Origin: Streptomyces sp. NRRL F-5630
GTDB lineage: Bacteria > Actinomycetota > Actinomycetes > Streptomycetales > Streptomycetaceae
Direction of reading: 5' to 3'
NCBI RefSeq assembly: GCF_000719475.1
Contig: NZ_JOGO01000028.1
Location: 9,342 to 73,341, forward strand
Length of the DNA stretch: 64,000 nucleotides
Shown here: piece after piece, positions 53,830-62,303 of the stretch
How the letters are laid out: the number at the start of each line of letters is the position of its first letter
Position numbering within the stretch: position 1 is the first letter of the stretch
Program-made: the position numbers and the translations under genes
Notes under the pieces: generated by a model
Told to the model about the DNA's origin: nothing
Seen by the model: the letters and a program-made list of their open reading frames with translations, nothing else
The model's database searches: none

Positions 53830-54672
53830 GTGCGGATTCTGATCAGCGCCGACATGGAGGGCGCCACCGGGGTCACCTGGCCCGGGGACGTCCTGCCGGG
53901 GACCCCGCTCTGGGAACGCTGCCGGCCGATGTTCACCTCCGATGTCGACGCCGCCGTGCGCGGTTTCTACGACGGCGGCGCGGACTCCGTGCTCGTCAAC
54001 GAGGCGCACTGGTCGATGCGGAACCTGCTCATCGAGCGGATGGACGAGCGCGTCGAGATGCTCACCGGCAAGCACAAGGACCTCAGCATGGTCGAGGGCG
54101 CGCAGTACGAGGGCGCCCGCGCCGCCGACGCCATCGCCTTCATCGGCTACCACGCCGGGGCCGGCATGGAAGGCGTCCTCGCGCACACCTTCCTCGCCAA
54201 CCAGATCACCGGCGTGTGGCTCGACGGGCGGCGCGCGAGCGAGGGCCTGCTGAACGCCGCGCTCGTCGCCGAGTACGGCATCCCCGTCATCCTCGTCACC
54301 GGCGACGACCTCGCCTGCCGCGACGCCGAGGGGTACGCGCCCCGGGCCCGCAAGGTCGCCGTCAAGGACCACGTCTCGCGGTACGCCGCGATCTGCCGCA
54401 CCCCCGCCCGTACCGCGAAGGACATCCGCGCGGCGGCCGAGGAGGCCGTCGCGCTCGCGGGCCGCCACGAGCCCGTCCCCCCGGCGCCGCACACGGTCGA
54501 GGTCGAGTTCGACGCCGCGCACCTCTCGCAGATCGTCACCTCGATCCCCGGCGTCGCACGCGCCGGCGAACGCAAGGTCTCCTTCGAGAGCCCCAACATG
54601 TACGAGGCGTACCGCACCTTCAAGTCGGTGTGCTCGATCGCCTCCGGAGCAGTGGAGGAGCAGTATGGCTGA
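53830..54672 (+). CDS. M55-family D-aminopeptidase (DppA-like)
   Basis: A 280-residue zinc peptidase of the DppA type that releases N-terminal D-amino acids from small peptides. The first metal ligands are Asp and Glu in MRILISADMEGATG; later His residues are in NEAHWSM and GYHAGAGMEGVLAHTF, and a further Glu follows in the NAALVAEYG region. GAGAGGAGG precedes the GTG start. It opens an operon with three other peptidases: the stop overlaps the M20 gene by 8 bp. D-amino acids come from peptidoglycan, so a role in wall-peptide use is likely. Confidence 0.9.
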   Translation: MRILISADMEGATGVTWPGDVLPGTPLWERCRPMFTSDVDAAVRGFYDGGADSVLVNEAHWSMRNLLIERMDERVEMLTGKHKDLSMVEGAQYEGARAADAIAFIGYHAGAGMEGVLAHTFLANQITGVWLDGRRASEGLLNAALVAEYGIPVILVTGDDLACRDAEGYAPRARKVAVKDHVSRYAAICRTPARTAKDIRAAAEEAVALAGRHEPVPPAPHTVEVEFDAAHLSQIVTSIPGVARAGERKVSFESPNMYEAYRTFKSVCSIASGAVEEQYG

Positions 54673-56008
54673 GCAGCAGACCCCCGCCGAGGGCCCCGAC
54701 GACCTCGCCCTCGACGAGGTCGTCGCCTACACCTCGGACCTCATCCGCATCGACACCACGAACAGGGGCGGCGGCGACTGCCGGGAGCGCCCCGCCGCCG
54801 AGTACTGCGCGGCCCGCCTCGCCGAGGCCGGGCACGAGCCCGTGCTCCTGGAACGCATCGAGGGCCGCGCCAACGTCGTCGTCCGCGTCCCCGGCACCGA
54901 CCCCACCGCGCCCGGGCTCCTCGTCCACGGCCACCTCGACGTCGTGCCCGCGCAGGCGGCGGACTGGAGCGTCGACCCGTTCTCGGGCGAGGTGCGCGAC
55001 GGCCTCGTGTGGGGGCGCGGCGCCGTCGACATGAAGAACATGGACGCGATGATCCTCGCGGTGCTGCGCTCCTGGCACCGTACGGGGGTGCGGCCCCGGC
55101 GCGACATCGTCGTCGCCTTCACCGCCGACGAGGAGGCGAGCGCCGAGGACGGCTCCGGGTTCCTCGCCGAGCGGCACGGCGACCTCTTCGAGGGCGTCAC
55201 CGAGGGTGTCAGCGAGTCGGGTGCCTTCACCTTCCACGACGGCTCGGGCAACGAGCTGTACCCCATCGCCGCCGGGGAACGCGGCACCGCCTGGCTGGAG
55301 CTGACCGCGCGGGGGCGGGCCGGGCACGGCTCCAAGGCGAACGCCGAGAACGCGGTGAGCCGCCTCGCCGCCGCCGTCACGCGCATCGGCGCCCACCGGT
55401 GGCCCGTCCGCCTCACCCCCGTCGTCAGGGCCGCACTCAAGGACATCGGCGCGGTCTACGGGCTCGAAGCCGACCTGGACGCACCGGACTTCGACGTCGA
55501 CGCCTACCTCGCCAAGCTCGGACCGGCGGCCTCGCTCGTCGCGTCGACCGTGCGCAACAGCTCCAACCCCACGATGCTGGAAGCCGGTTACAAGGTCAAC
55601 GTGATCCCGGGCAGCGCCACCGCGATGATCGACGGCCGCTTCCTGCCCGGCCACGAGGACGAGTTCCGCGCCACGATGGACGAGCTGACCGGGCCCGACG
55701 TCGCCTGGGAGTTCCACCACCGCGAGACCGCCCTGACCGCCCCGCTCGACTCGCCCACGTACGCGCGGATGCGGGAAGCGGTACGGGAGTTCGCGCCCGA
55801 GGGCATCCCGGTCCCGTACTGCATGTCGGGCGGCACCGACGCGAAGCAGTTCTCGCGGCTCGGCATCACGGGCTACGGCTTCTCGCCGCTGCGGATGCCG
55901 CCCGGGCTCGACTACAACGCGCTCTTCCACGGCGTCGACGAGCGCGTCCCGGTGGACGCGCTCCACTTCGGCGTCCGCGTCCTCGACCGCTTCCTGCGCA
56001 CCGCCTGA
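54665..56008 (+). CDS. M20/M25/M40-family metallopeptidase
   Basis: A 447-residue cytoplasmic zinc peptidase. Metal ligands lie in LLVHGHLDVVPA (His), GRGAVDMKNMDAM (bridging Asp), TADEEAS (Glu pair with the catalytic base) and the C-terminal VDERVPVDALHFG (His comes earlier, in ALFHGVDER). The dimerisation domain is inserted at about residues 200-340. It would cleave dipeptides or acyl-amino acids. It overlaps the M55 gene by 8 bp. Confidence 0.9.
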   Translation: MAEQQTPAEGPDDLALDEVVAYTSDLIRIDTTNRGGGDCRERPAAEYCAARLAEAGHEPVLLERIEGRANVVVRVPGTDPTAPGLLVHGHLDVVPAQAADWSVDPFSGEVRDGLVWGRGAVDMKNMDAMILAVLRSWHRTGVRPRRDIVVAFTADEEASAEDGSGFLAERHGDLFEGVTEGVSESGAFTFHDGSGNELYPIAAGERGTAWLELTARGRAGHGSKANAENAVSRLAAAVTRIGAHRWPVRLTPVVRAALKDIGAVYGLEADLDAPDFDVDAYLAKLGPAASLVASTVRNSSNPTMLEAGYKVNVIPGSATAMIDGRFLPGHEDEFRATMDELTGPDVAWEFHHRETALTAPLDSPTYARMREAVREFAPEGIPVPYCMSGGTDAKQFSRLGITGYGFSPLRMPPGLDYNALFHGVDERVPVDALHFGVRVLDRFLRTA

Positions 56009-56146
56009 GCCGCACCGCCCGAGCCGCACCGCCGAGCCGAGCCCGCCCGAGCGCCCGACCGCGCCGCCCGGCCGAACCGCACGGCCGAGCCGCGGGGCCC
56101 GCGAGGCACCGCCCACCGCCGCACGCACCTTCCGAGAGAGGCCCCC

Positions 56147-58159
56147 ATGGGCAGCACCCCCGCCGAACTCCCCTACGGAACCTGGCCGTCGCCGATCGAC
56201 GCGGCGACGGCGGCGAGCCACGACGGCTCGCCGGACCACCTCGGCCACGTCGGCGACGAGCTGTGGTGGACCGCGCCGCGCCCCGCCGAGGGCGGTCGCA
56301 GGACCCTCGTGCGGCGCCGCGCGGATGGCACCGAGGAGAGCGCGCTGCCCGCACCGTGGAACGTGCGCAACAGCGTGATGGGGTACGGGGGTTTCCCATG
56401 GACGGGCCGCACGGGCGCGCACGGCCCTCTCGTCGTCTTCACACACTTCGGCGACCAGCGCCTCTACGTCGTCGAGCCGGACGCCCCCGACAGTGCCCCG
56501 CGCCCGCTCACCCCCCTCTCGTCCGTCGGCGGCGGACTGCGCTGGTGCGAGCCGGTGTTCGCGCCCTCCGGCGACGAAGTGTGGTGCGTACTGGAGGAGT
56601 TCACCGGCGAGGAGCCGACCGACCTGCGGCGCGTGCTCGCGGCCGTGCCGCTCGACGGCTCGGCGGCACAGGACCGCACGGCGGTGGGCGAACTGACCGG
56701 CGAAGCACACCGGTTCGTCACCGGCCCGAAGCTCTCCCCGGACGGCACGCAGGCCGTGTGGCTCGCCTGGGACCACCCGCGGATGCCGTGGGACGGCACC
56801 GAACTGCGGCACGCGAGCATCACCCCCGAGGGCACCTTCACCGACGCCCGCACGCTCATCGGCGGGCCGGGGGAAGCCGTCGCGCAGGCCGAGTTCACGC
56901 CCGAGGGCGCGCTCCTCGCCGCGACCGAGCGCGGCAACTGGTGGAACCTGCACCGCGTCGACCCCGCGAGCGGCGAGGCCGTCAACCTGTGCCCGCGCGA
57001 GGAGGAGACCGGTGGCCCGCTGTGGAAGGCGGGGATGCGCTGGTTCGCGCCCCTGGAGGGCGGGCTCGTCGCGATGCTCCACGGGCGCGGCGGCAACTCC
57101 CTCGGCGTCCTCGACCCTGCCGCGGGGACCCTCGTGGACGCCGTCGGGCCCTGGACCGAGTGGTCCGCGACCCTCGCCGTGCACGGCAGCCGTGTCACGG
57201 GCGTCGCCGCCGGGCCCGTCTCGGGCGCCGAGATCGTCGAACTCGACACCGGCACCGGACGCGCCCGCGTGGTCGCCGCCCCGCACCACGACGCCGTGGA
57301 CCCCGCCTACTACCCGGCCCCCGAGGAGCGCGTCTTCACCGGACCGGGCGGCCGCGACATCCACGTCCACCTCTACCCGCCGCACCACCCCGAGGTCACC
57401 GGCCCAGCGGGAACGCCCGCGCCGTACGTGATGTGGGCGCACGGAGGGCCCACCGGGTACGCGCCGTGCGTCCTGGACCTGGAGATCGCCTACTTCACCT
57501 CGCGCGGCATCGGCGTCGCCGAGGTCAACTACGGCGGCTCGGCGCACTACGGCAAGGAGTACCGCGAACGGCTGCGCGAGCAGTGGGGGGTCGTCGACGT
57601 CGAGGACTGCGCCGCCGTCGCCCGCGCCCTCGCCGACGAGGGCCTCGCCGACGCCGGGCGCCTCGCGGTGCGCGGCGGCAGCGCGGGCGGCTGGACCACG
57701 GGTGCCTCGCTCGTCTCCACCGACGTCTACGCCTGCGGCACGATCCTCTACCCCATCCTCGACCTCACGGGCTGGGCCACGAGCGGCACGCACGACTTCG
57801 AGTCGCAGTACCTCGAAGGGCTCATCGGCCCGCTCGCCGAGGTCCCCGAGCGGTACGAGGAGCGCTCCCCGGCGAACCACCCCGAACAGGTCGGCGCGCC
57901 CTTCGTGCTCCTCCAGGGCCTCGACGACCCGATCTGCCCGCCCGTGCAGTGCGAACGCTTCCTCGACGCGCTCGCGAGCGCCCCGGGCGGCGGCGTCCCG
58001 CACGCGTACCTCACCTTCGAGGGCGAGGGCCACGGCTTCCGCAGGCTCGACACGCTCGTCCGCTCCCTGGAGGCCGAACTCTCGCTGTACGCCCAGACGT
58101 TCGGCTTCGAGGCGGAGGGCGTCCCGCGCCTGGAGCTGCGCACGGCGGAGCAGCGGTGA
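56147..58159 (+). CDS. S9-family prolyl oligopeptidase-like peptidase
   Basis: A 670-residue serine peptidase. Residues about 1-390 are a beta-propeller that limits substrate size; the rest is an alpha/beta hydrolase with Ser about 512 in RGGSAGGW, Asp in GLDDPICPP and His about 629 in GEGHGFRR. It should cut short peptides inside the cell, since there is no signal sequence. GAGAGAGG precedes the ATG. The 138-bp gap before it is a repeated GAGCCGCACCGCC-like sequence, without a gene. Its stop overlaps the next gene by 4 bp. Confidence 0.9.
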   Translation: MGSTPAELPYGTWPSPIDAATAASHDGSPDHLGHVGDELWWTAPRPAEGGRRTLVRRRADGTEESALPAPWNVRNSVMGYGGFPWTGRTGAHGPLVVFTHFGDQRLYVVEPDAPDSAPRPLTPLSSVGGGLRWCEPVFAPSGDEVWCVLEEFTGEEPTDLRRVLAAVPLDGSAAQDRTAVGELTGEAHRFVTGPKLSPDGTQAVWLAWDHPRMPWDGTELRHASITPEGTFTDARTLIGGPGEAVAQAEFTPEGALLAATERGNWWNLHRVDPASGEAVNLCPREEETGGPLWKAGMRWFAPLEGGLVAMLHGRGGNSLGVLDPAAGTLVDAVGPWTEWSATLAVHGSRVTGVAAGPVSGAEIVELDTGTGRARVVAAPHHDAVDPAYYPAPEERVFTGPGGRDIHVHLYPPHHPEVTGPAGTPAPYVMWAHGGPTGYAPCVLDLEIAYFTSRGIGVAEVNYGGSAHYGKEYRERLREQWGVVDVEDCAAVARALADEGLADAGRLAVRGGSAGGWTTGASLVSTDVYACGTILYPILDLTGWATSGTHDFESQYLEGLIGPLAEVPERYEERSPANHPEQVGAPFVLLQGLDDPICPPVQCERFLDALASAPGGGVPHAYLTFEGEGHGFRRLDTLVRSLEAELSLYAQTFGFEAEGVPRLELRTAEQR

Positions 58160-59094
58160 GCCTCGTCCCGCTCACCTGCCCCGCCCGGCTCACCCCCGGC
58201 GCGCGCGTCGCGGTCGTCGCCCCGAGCGGCCCCGTACCCGAGGAACGGCTCAAACCGGGGCTCGACCTGCTGCGCGAATGGGGCCTCGAACCCGTCGTCG
58301 GCGCCCATGTCCTCGACCGCCACCCGCGATTCGGGTACCTCGCGGGCACGGACGCCGACCGCGCGGCCGACCTCCAGGCCGCCTGGTGCGACCCGTCCGT
58401 GGCCGCCGTGCTCTGCGCGCGGGGCGGGTACGGGGCACAGCGCATGAGCGACCTGCTCGACTGGGACGCGATGCGCGCCGCCGGGCCCAAGCCCTTCCTC
58501 GGCTTCAGCGACATCACCGCGCTCCACGAGGACTTCGCGACCCGCCTCCACGTCGCGACCCTGCACGGCCCGATGGCCGCCGGGACCGACTTCCTTGAGC
58601 ACGAGGGCGCCCGCGCCCACCTGCGCGCGAGCCTCTTCGCGCCCGAGACCGTCCAGGTGCTGCACGCCGCCGAGGGCGCCCGCGCCCTCGTCCCCGGGCG
58701 CGCCGATGGCGTCACCTTCGGCGGCTGCGCCTCGCTCCTCGCCGCCGAGCGCGGTACCCCGCACGCCCGGCCGGACGGCGCGGGCGGCCTGCTCCTCCTG
58801 GAGGACATCGGCGAGGAGGCGTACCGACTCGACCGCATCCTCACCCAACTCCTGCGCACCGGACTGCTCGATGGGGTGCGCGGCATCCTCCTCGGCTCCT
58901 GGGAGGAGTGCGGCCCGTACGAGACCGCGATCCGGCCGCTGCTCGCCGACCGCCTCGGCGGTCTCGGCGTGCCCGTGGTCGAGAACTTCGGTTTCGGTCA
59001 CGGGCGCGGCGCGCTCACGATGCCGCTCGGGGTACGGGCCGTACTCGACGCGGACGCGGGGACGCTGACGCTCGCGGAACCCGCGCTCGCCTGA
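58156..59094 (+). CDS. S66-family LD-carboxypeptidase (muropeptide)
   Basis: A 312-residue cytoplasmic serine carboxypeptidase that removes the terminal D-Ala from murein tetrapeptides during wall recycling. The nucleophile Ser is in FLGFSDITALH, after the oxyanion ARGGYGAQR loop; the Glu is in LLEDIGEEAYRLDR and the His in FGFGHGRGALTMPLG. It starts at GTG 58156, overlapping the S9 stop (GTGA). With the M55 D-aminopeptidase in the same operon it supports breakdown of peptidoglycan peptides. It ends 10 bp from the convergent MarR gene. Confidence 0.9.
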   Translation: MSLVPLTCPARLTPGARVAVVAPSGPVPEERLKPGLDLLREWGLEPVVGAHVLDRHPRFGYLAGTDADRAADLQAAWCDPSVAAVLCARGGYGAQRMSDLLDWDAMRAAGPKPFLGFSDITALHEDFATRLHVATLHGPMAAGTDFLEHEGARAHLRASLFAPETVQVLHAAEGARALVPGRADGVTFGGCASLLAAERGTPHARPDGAGGLLLLEDIGEEAYRLDRILTQLLRTGLLDGVRGILLGSWEECGPYETAIRPLLADRLGGLGVPVVENFGFGHGRGALTMPLGVRAVLDADAGTLTLAEPALA

Positions 59095-59104
59095 CGCGCG
59101 GGGC

Positions 59105-59617
59105 TCAGATCCGCTCCCCGTCGAGGCCCGCGCGGGCGAGACGCTCCAGGAGGGCGATGGCCCTGTCCAGGTCGGGACGCTCCTCGGGGCGGACGACCTC
59201 ATCGATGGCGCGCGTGAGGAAGGCGGCGCGGCCCGCGAGGAGCCGCTCGATCAGCTCGGCGGCCGAGGGGGCGGCGCTCGTGAGCTTCTTGCGGCCGTCC
59301 GAAGGGTCGGGCTCGGTACGGACGAGCCCGGCGGCCTTGAGCGCGGTGAGGCTCTGGGCGATGGCCTGCGCGCTGACGTGGTCGAGGGCGGCGAGCCGCG
59401 CGGCGGTCACGGGGCCTTCGCGCACGACGCTCGCGAGGACGGTGAGCTGGGTCGGGGTGAGTCCCGTCTCGTGCTGACCTGACTCGGCGCGCAGGCGGGC
59501 GCGGAGCCGCCGGATCGCGTCGTTGAGGCGCTGAGCGGTCTCGGGTGCGGGCAGGGACGCGGTCGCGGGGGTGGACACGCCCTCGGGGACGGGCGGACCG
59601 GGGGAAGGGGAGGACAT
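59105..59617 (-). CDS. MarR-family regulator
   Basis: A 170-residue winged-helix regulator starting at ATG 59617. The recognition region is LTVLASVVREGPVTAARLAAL, then SAQAIAQSLTALKAAGLV, and the wing is DPSDGRKKL. The N-terminus is Pro/Ser-rich. A perfect palindrome 35-45 bp upstream of the start suggests autoregulation. It is convergent with the peptidase operon, so there is no direct evidence that it controls it. The ligand is unknown. Confidence 0.88.
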   Translation of the reverse strand: MSSPSPGPPVPEGVSTPATASLPAPETAQRLNDAIRRLRARLRAESGQHETGLTPTQLTVLASVVREGPVTAARLAALDHVSAQAIAQSLTALKAAGLVRTEPDPSDGRKKLTSAAPSAAELIERLLAGRAAFLTRAIDEVVRPEERPDLDRAIALLERLARAGLDGERI

Positions 59618-59651
59618 CCCGGCAGGGTAGGAACGCACCAGCGATGTCGTC

Positions 59652-59662
59652 AAGTTACTTGC
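59652..59662. promoter_or_regulatory. Palindrome upstream of marR
   Basis: CAAGT-T-ACTTG, a perfect 11-bp inverted repeat in an AT-richer stretch, lies 35-45 bp before the marR ATG, over its likely promoter. This is the size and place expected of a MarR operator. Confidence 0.6.
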
Positions 59663-59684
59663 GTACCTTTGTGTTTCTCCCTGC

Positions 59685-60467
59685 TCACTCGGCGTCGCAC
59701 CCGCCTCGTCCGTCGCGCGGCCCGAACGCCGCGAGCGCCTCCAGATCGCCCACCGCGCCGCTGAGGTATGTCTCCGCCCACGCCCGCGCCTCCGGGTACG
59801 CCGACCCCGCCGCCACCGCGTCGATCGCCGCCGGTACGTCCACCGGCGTGTGCCGCAGCGCCACCTGCCCGTCGCGCAGCAGCGCCCAGGAGCCACCGGG
59901 GCGGCCGTACGGCATCCCGACGCTGCCCGGATTGACGACGAGGCGCCCGCCGACGAGGCGTACGAACGGCATGTGGGTGTGCCCGCACACCACCGTCCGC
60001 ACCTCGTCCGGAAGCCCCGCGAGGGCTTCCGCCCACTTCGCCGGGCGCGTGTCCACGAGCACCACCTCCTCGTCGTCGCGCGGAGTGCCGTGGCAGAACA
60101 CGACGGGCCCGAACCCCGCGACCTCGCGCACGACGGGGTGCGGGAGACCGTCGAGCAGGGCGAGATGGGAGGGGGTGAGTCGCCGGGCGGCCCACAGATC
60201 GACAGGGAGGGCTTCGCCGGGCGGGAGCGTGCCGCGCACGAGGGCGACGAGTTCGCGGTCCGCGTTGCCCCGGACGAGCACGGCGCGCTCGCCGAGACCC
60301 CTGAGACGGTCCAGCACCGCGACCGGCTGGGGCCCGGCCGCCAGGTCACCGGTGAAGACGAGCAGGTCGGCCTCGCGGACGTCCGGCTCGGCGAGGACGG
60401 CTTCGAGGACGGGAAGGACACCGTGAAGGTCGGAGAGTACGGCGACGGAGCGCGCGGGAAGGCTCAT
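59685..60467 (-). CDS. Calcineurin-like metallophosphoesterase
   Basis: A 260-residue YfcE-type phosphodiesterase. Metal ligands in order: LSDLHG (D-x-H), FTGDLAAG (G-D), VRGNADRE (G-N-x-D), FCHGTP and CGHTHMP (G-H-x-H). It probably hydrolyses phosphodiesters such as cyclic nucleotides or nucleotide anhydrides, but the substrate is not evident. The ATG at 60467 overlaps the stop of the HAD remnant by 4 bp (ATGA). Confidence 0.88.
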   Translation of the reverse strand: MSLPARSVAVLSDLHGVLPVLEAVLAEPDVREADLLVFTGDLAAGPQPVAVLDRLRGLGERAVLVRGNADRELVALVRGTLPPGEALPVDLWAARRLTPSHLALLDGLPHPVVREVAGFGPVVFCHGTPRDDEEVVLVDTRPAKWAEALAGLPDEVRTVVCGHTHMPFVRLVGGRLVVNPGSVGMPYGRPGGSWALLRDGQVALRHTPVDVPAAIDAVAAGSAYPEARAWAETYLSGAVGDLEALAAFGPRDGRGGCDAE

Positions 60468-60709
60468 CCCGCCATGGTCGCCGGGCCCGGCGCGCGGTCC
60501 CCACCGGAACCGGGGAGTACGCCGAGGGCGGAAAGCGCGGCGCGCACCTCGGTGTGGCTCACGGCGTGCGCGTGCGCGGCGGCAAGCGCCCCGGGGCCGT
60601 ACGCCGTGGCGAACCCGATGACGCGGCACCCGGCCGCGCGGGCCGCCTCGGCGCCCGCCGGGGCGTCCTCGACGGCCACGCATGCCGACGGCGCATGAAC
60701 GCTGCGCGC
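60464..60709 (-). pseudogene. C-terminal remnant of a HAD hydrolase
   Basis: Reading the minus strand from just after an in-frame TGA at about 60712, the sequence runs HAPSACVAVEDAPAGAEAA and RAAGCRVIGFATAYG, which is the last acidic motif and C-terminus of a beta-phosphoglucomutase-like HAD protein. Everything before it (the nucleophile D-x-D motif and cap domain) is missing, and there is no proper start except a GTG at 60679. It overlaps the phosphoesterase start, so the intact ancestor was probably in an operon with it. Confidence 0.65.
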
Positions 60710-60743
60710 TCACCTCTGAGATGGTGGCGCCCGAGGCGTAACG

Positions 60744-61133
60744 TCAGCCGCGTCGCTTGCGGTTGACCTTCATGGTGTCCAGATCGGTCACCGCCGCGCG
60801 CAACTCGCCGCAGTGCAATCCCCGTTCGCGCAGTACGTGCTCAAGGCGCTCCTCGGCGAGCGCGGCGGCCATCTCCTCGCCGTCCTCCGCGTCCGAGCGC
60901 AGTTCGACGCGGAACGAGAACGCCTTGAGAGTCCGGTCGTAGGCGAGCGAGCCCTCGGACGTGAACCGCATCGCCCCGAGACCGTCCGCCTCGGCGAGCC
61001 CGGCTCGCAGCGTCTCCCGCTCGGCCTCGTCCACCGGCGTCCACACCCCTCGCAGGGTCACCCGGTACGTGTGCTGCTCGGACTGCTGGGGCCGCGCGTG
61101 CTGCGGGCCGGCGGGTGCGGTGGGGTTGCTCAT
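60744..61133 (-). CDS. Small unknown protein (DUF6204-like)
   Basis: A 129-residue soluble protein. After a Pro/Gln-rich tail (about 20 residues) it alternates beta strands and helices: YRVTLRGVWTPVDEAERETL, MRFTSEGSLAYDRTLKAFSF, VELRSDAEDGEEMAAALAEE and a basic end DTMKVNRKRRG. The pattern suggests a small alpha/beta fold that I associate with an uncharacterised actinobacterial family. GGGAAGG precedes the ATG at 61133. It is divergent from the arginase-fold gene across 61 bp. Confidence 0.7.
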   Translation of the reverse strand: MSNPTAPAGPQHARPQQSEQHTYRVTLRGVWTPVDEAERETLRAGLAEADGLGAMRFTSEGSLAYDRTLKAFSFRVELRSDAEDGEEMAAALAEERLEHVLRERGLHCGELRAAVTDLDTMKVNRKRRG

Positions 61134-61194
61134 GGCGCCTTCCCGTAAAGAAAAGAGGGTGTAGCGTGCGGCGCCACCGTAGAGGATGGGCCAC

Positions 61195-62094
61195 ATGCGA
61201 CGCACCGTGATTATCGACGCGCCCTCCAATCTCGGCCTCCGGCCCCCCGCGCCCGGCCAGGTGCCCGGTTGCCACGGCCTCGCGGCGGCGCTGCGCGCGC
61301 GGGACCTGCCCCGGCGGATCGGTGCCCACGACGGCGGTGTCGTCCCCGCGCCCGCGTACGACAGGGGCGACTGGCGCCCGGGCGACGGCGTTTTCCACGC
61401 CGAGCAACTGGCCACGTACACGCGCCGGTTGGCTGACCGTATCGGCGCTCTTCTCGACGGGGGCGACTTCCCGGTGGTGCTCGGCGGCGACTGCGCGATC
61501 CAGCTCGGTGCCTCCCTCGCGCTCCGTCGCAGGGGCCGCTTCGGGCTCGTCGCCGCCGACGCCTCGGCCGACTTCCGCCACCTCGGCAACGCGCCCGCCG
61601 TCGGCGCCGCGGCGGGCGAGGAGGTCGCCCTCGCCACCGGGCGCGGGCAGGCGGACCTCACGGACATCGACGGGCTGCGGCCCTACCTGCGCGAGGAGGA
61701 CATCCGCTACGCGGGCATCAGGGACGGAGACGAGGACATCCCCGAACTGACCTCGCTCGGGATGGGCGTGGTCACGGTCGGCGCGCTGCGCGAGCGGGGC
61801 CCCGCGGCGGTCGGCACGGAGCTCGCGCGGGAACTGGGCGGCGGGGGGCGGGCCGGGTACTGGCTGCACTGCGACGCGGACGTGCTCGACCCGGCCGTCA
61901 TGCCCGCCGTGGACAGCCCCGACCCCGGCGGACTCTCACCGGCGGAGCTCACCGACCTGCTGCGACCGCTGCTGGCCGACCCCGGCTGCGTCGGACTGAA
62001 CGTGACGATCTACGACCCGGACAAGGACCCGGAGGGAACGGCGGGGGACACGCTGGCGGACCTGCTGGTGGCGGCTTTCGCGCCGCGGGGCTGA
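61195..62094 (+). CDS. Arginase-fold protein with altered metal ligands
   Basis: A 299-residue protein of the ureohydrolase (arginase/agmatinase) fold. Three ligand segments are found: GGDCAIQLGA (usual GGDH), AADASADF (usual DAHxD), and CDADVLDP (DxDxxDP, intact). Cys for the first His occurs in relatives, but loss of the central His (DAS instead of DAH) is unusual and may weaken one Mn site. True arginase or agmatinase activity is therefore doubtful; formimidoylglutamase-like or a non-hydrolytic role are alternatives. The ATG at 61195 is preferred over 61186 because the GAGG site fits its spacing. Confidence 0.75.
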   Translation: MRRTVIIDAPSNLGLRPPAPGQVPGCHGLAAALRARDLPRRIGAHDGGVVPAPAYDRGDWRPGDGVFHAEQLATYTRRLADRIGALLDGGDFPVVLGGDCAIQLGASLALRRRGRFGLVAADASADFRHLGNAPAVGAAAGEEVALATGRGQADLTDIDGLRPYLREEDIRYAGIRDGDEDIPELTSLGMGVVTVGALRERGPAAVGTELARELGGGGRAGYWLHCDADVLDPAVMPAVDSPDPGGLSPAELTDLLRPLLADPGCVGLNVTIYDPDKDPEGTAGDTLADLLVAAFAPRG

Positions 62095-62226
62095 GGGCCT
62101 TCAGGGACGGCCGTCAGCGGGGGTGAGTGCGCGGTGCGGTGGAGCGCTCATGCGGGGCTGAAGGGGCCGTTCCCGACTGGCGACTCCCCGTACGAGCGCG
62201 GCTTCGCCTGCCCCTCCTCCGGCTGT

Positions 62227-62257
62227 TTGACCTTGACACGGTGACAAGCCCTTCACT
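62227..62257 (+). promoter_or_regulatory. MerR-type promoter and operator
   Basis: CTTGACAC-G-GTGACAAG (62232-62248) is a 17-bp inverted repeat with one mismatched pair. It fills the spacer between TTGACC (62227-62232) and TTCACT (62252-62257), a spacing of 19 bp that is too long for normal recognition and typical of MerR-activated promoters. It drives the HEAT gene at 62304 and probably the MerR gene after it. Confidence 0.7.
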
Positions 62258-62303
62258 GGAGGCTCGACGACTGGCCCCTGGCGGGGCGGGAGGAGGGGTT
62301 GCC

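Noticed and set aside
53572..54522. A 316-residue minus-strand open frame over the start of the M55 gene
   Set aside because: It has no motif, spans the intergenic region and is antisense to a complete metallopeptidase gene.
54620..58033. A 1137-residue minus-strand open frame under the peptidase operon
   Set aside because: The plus strand encodes complete M20 and S9 peptidases with all catalytic residues; the antisense frame has no recognisable domain.
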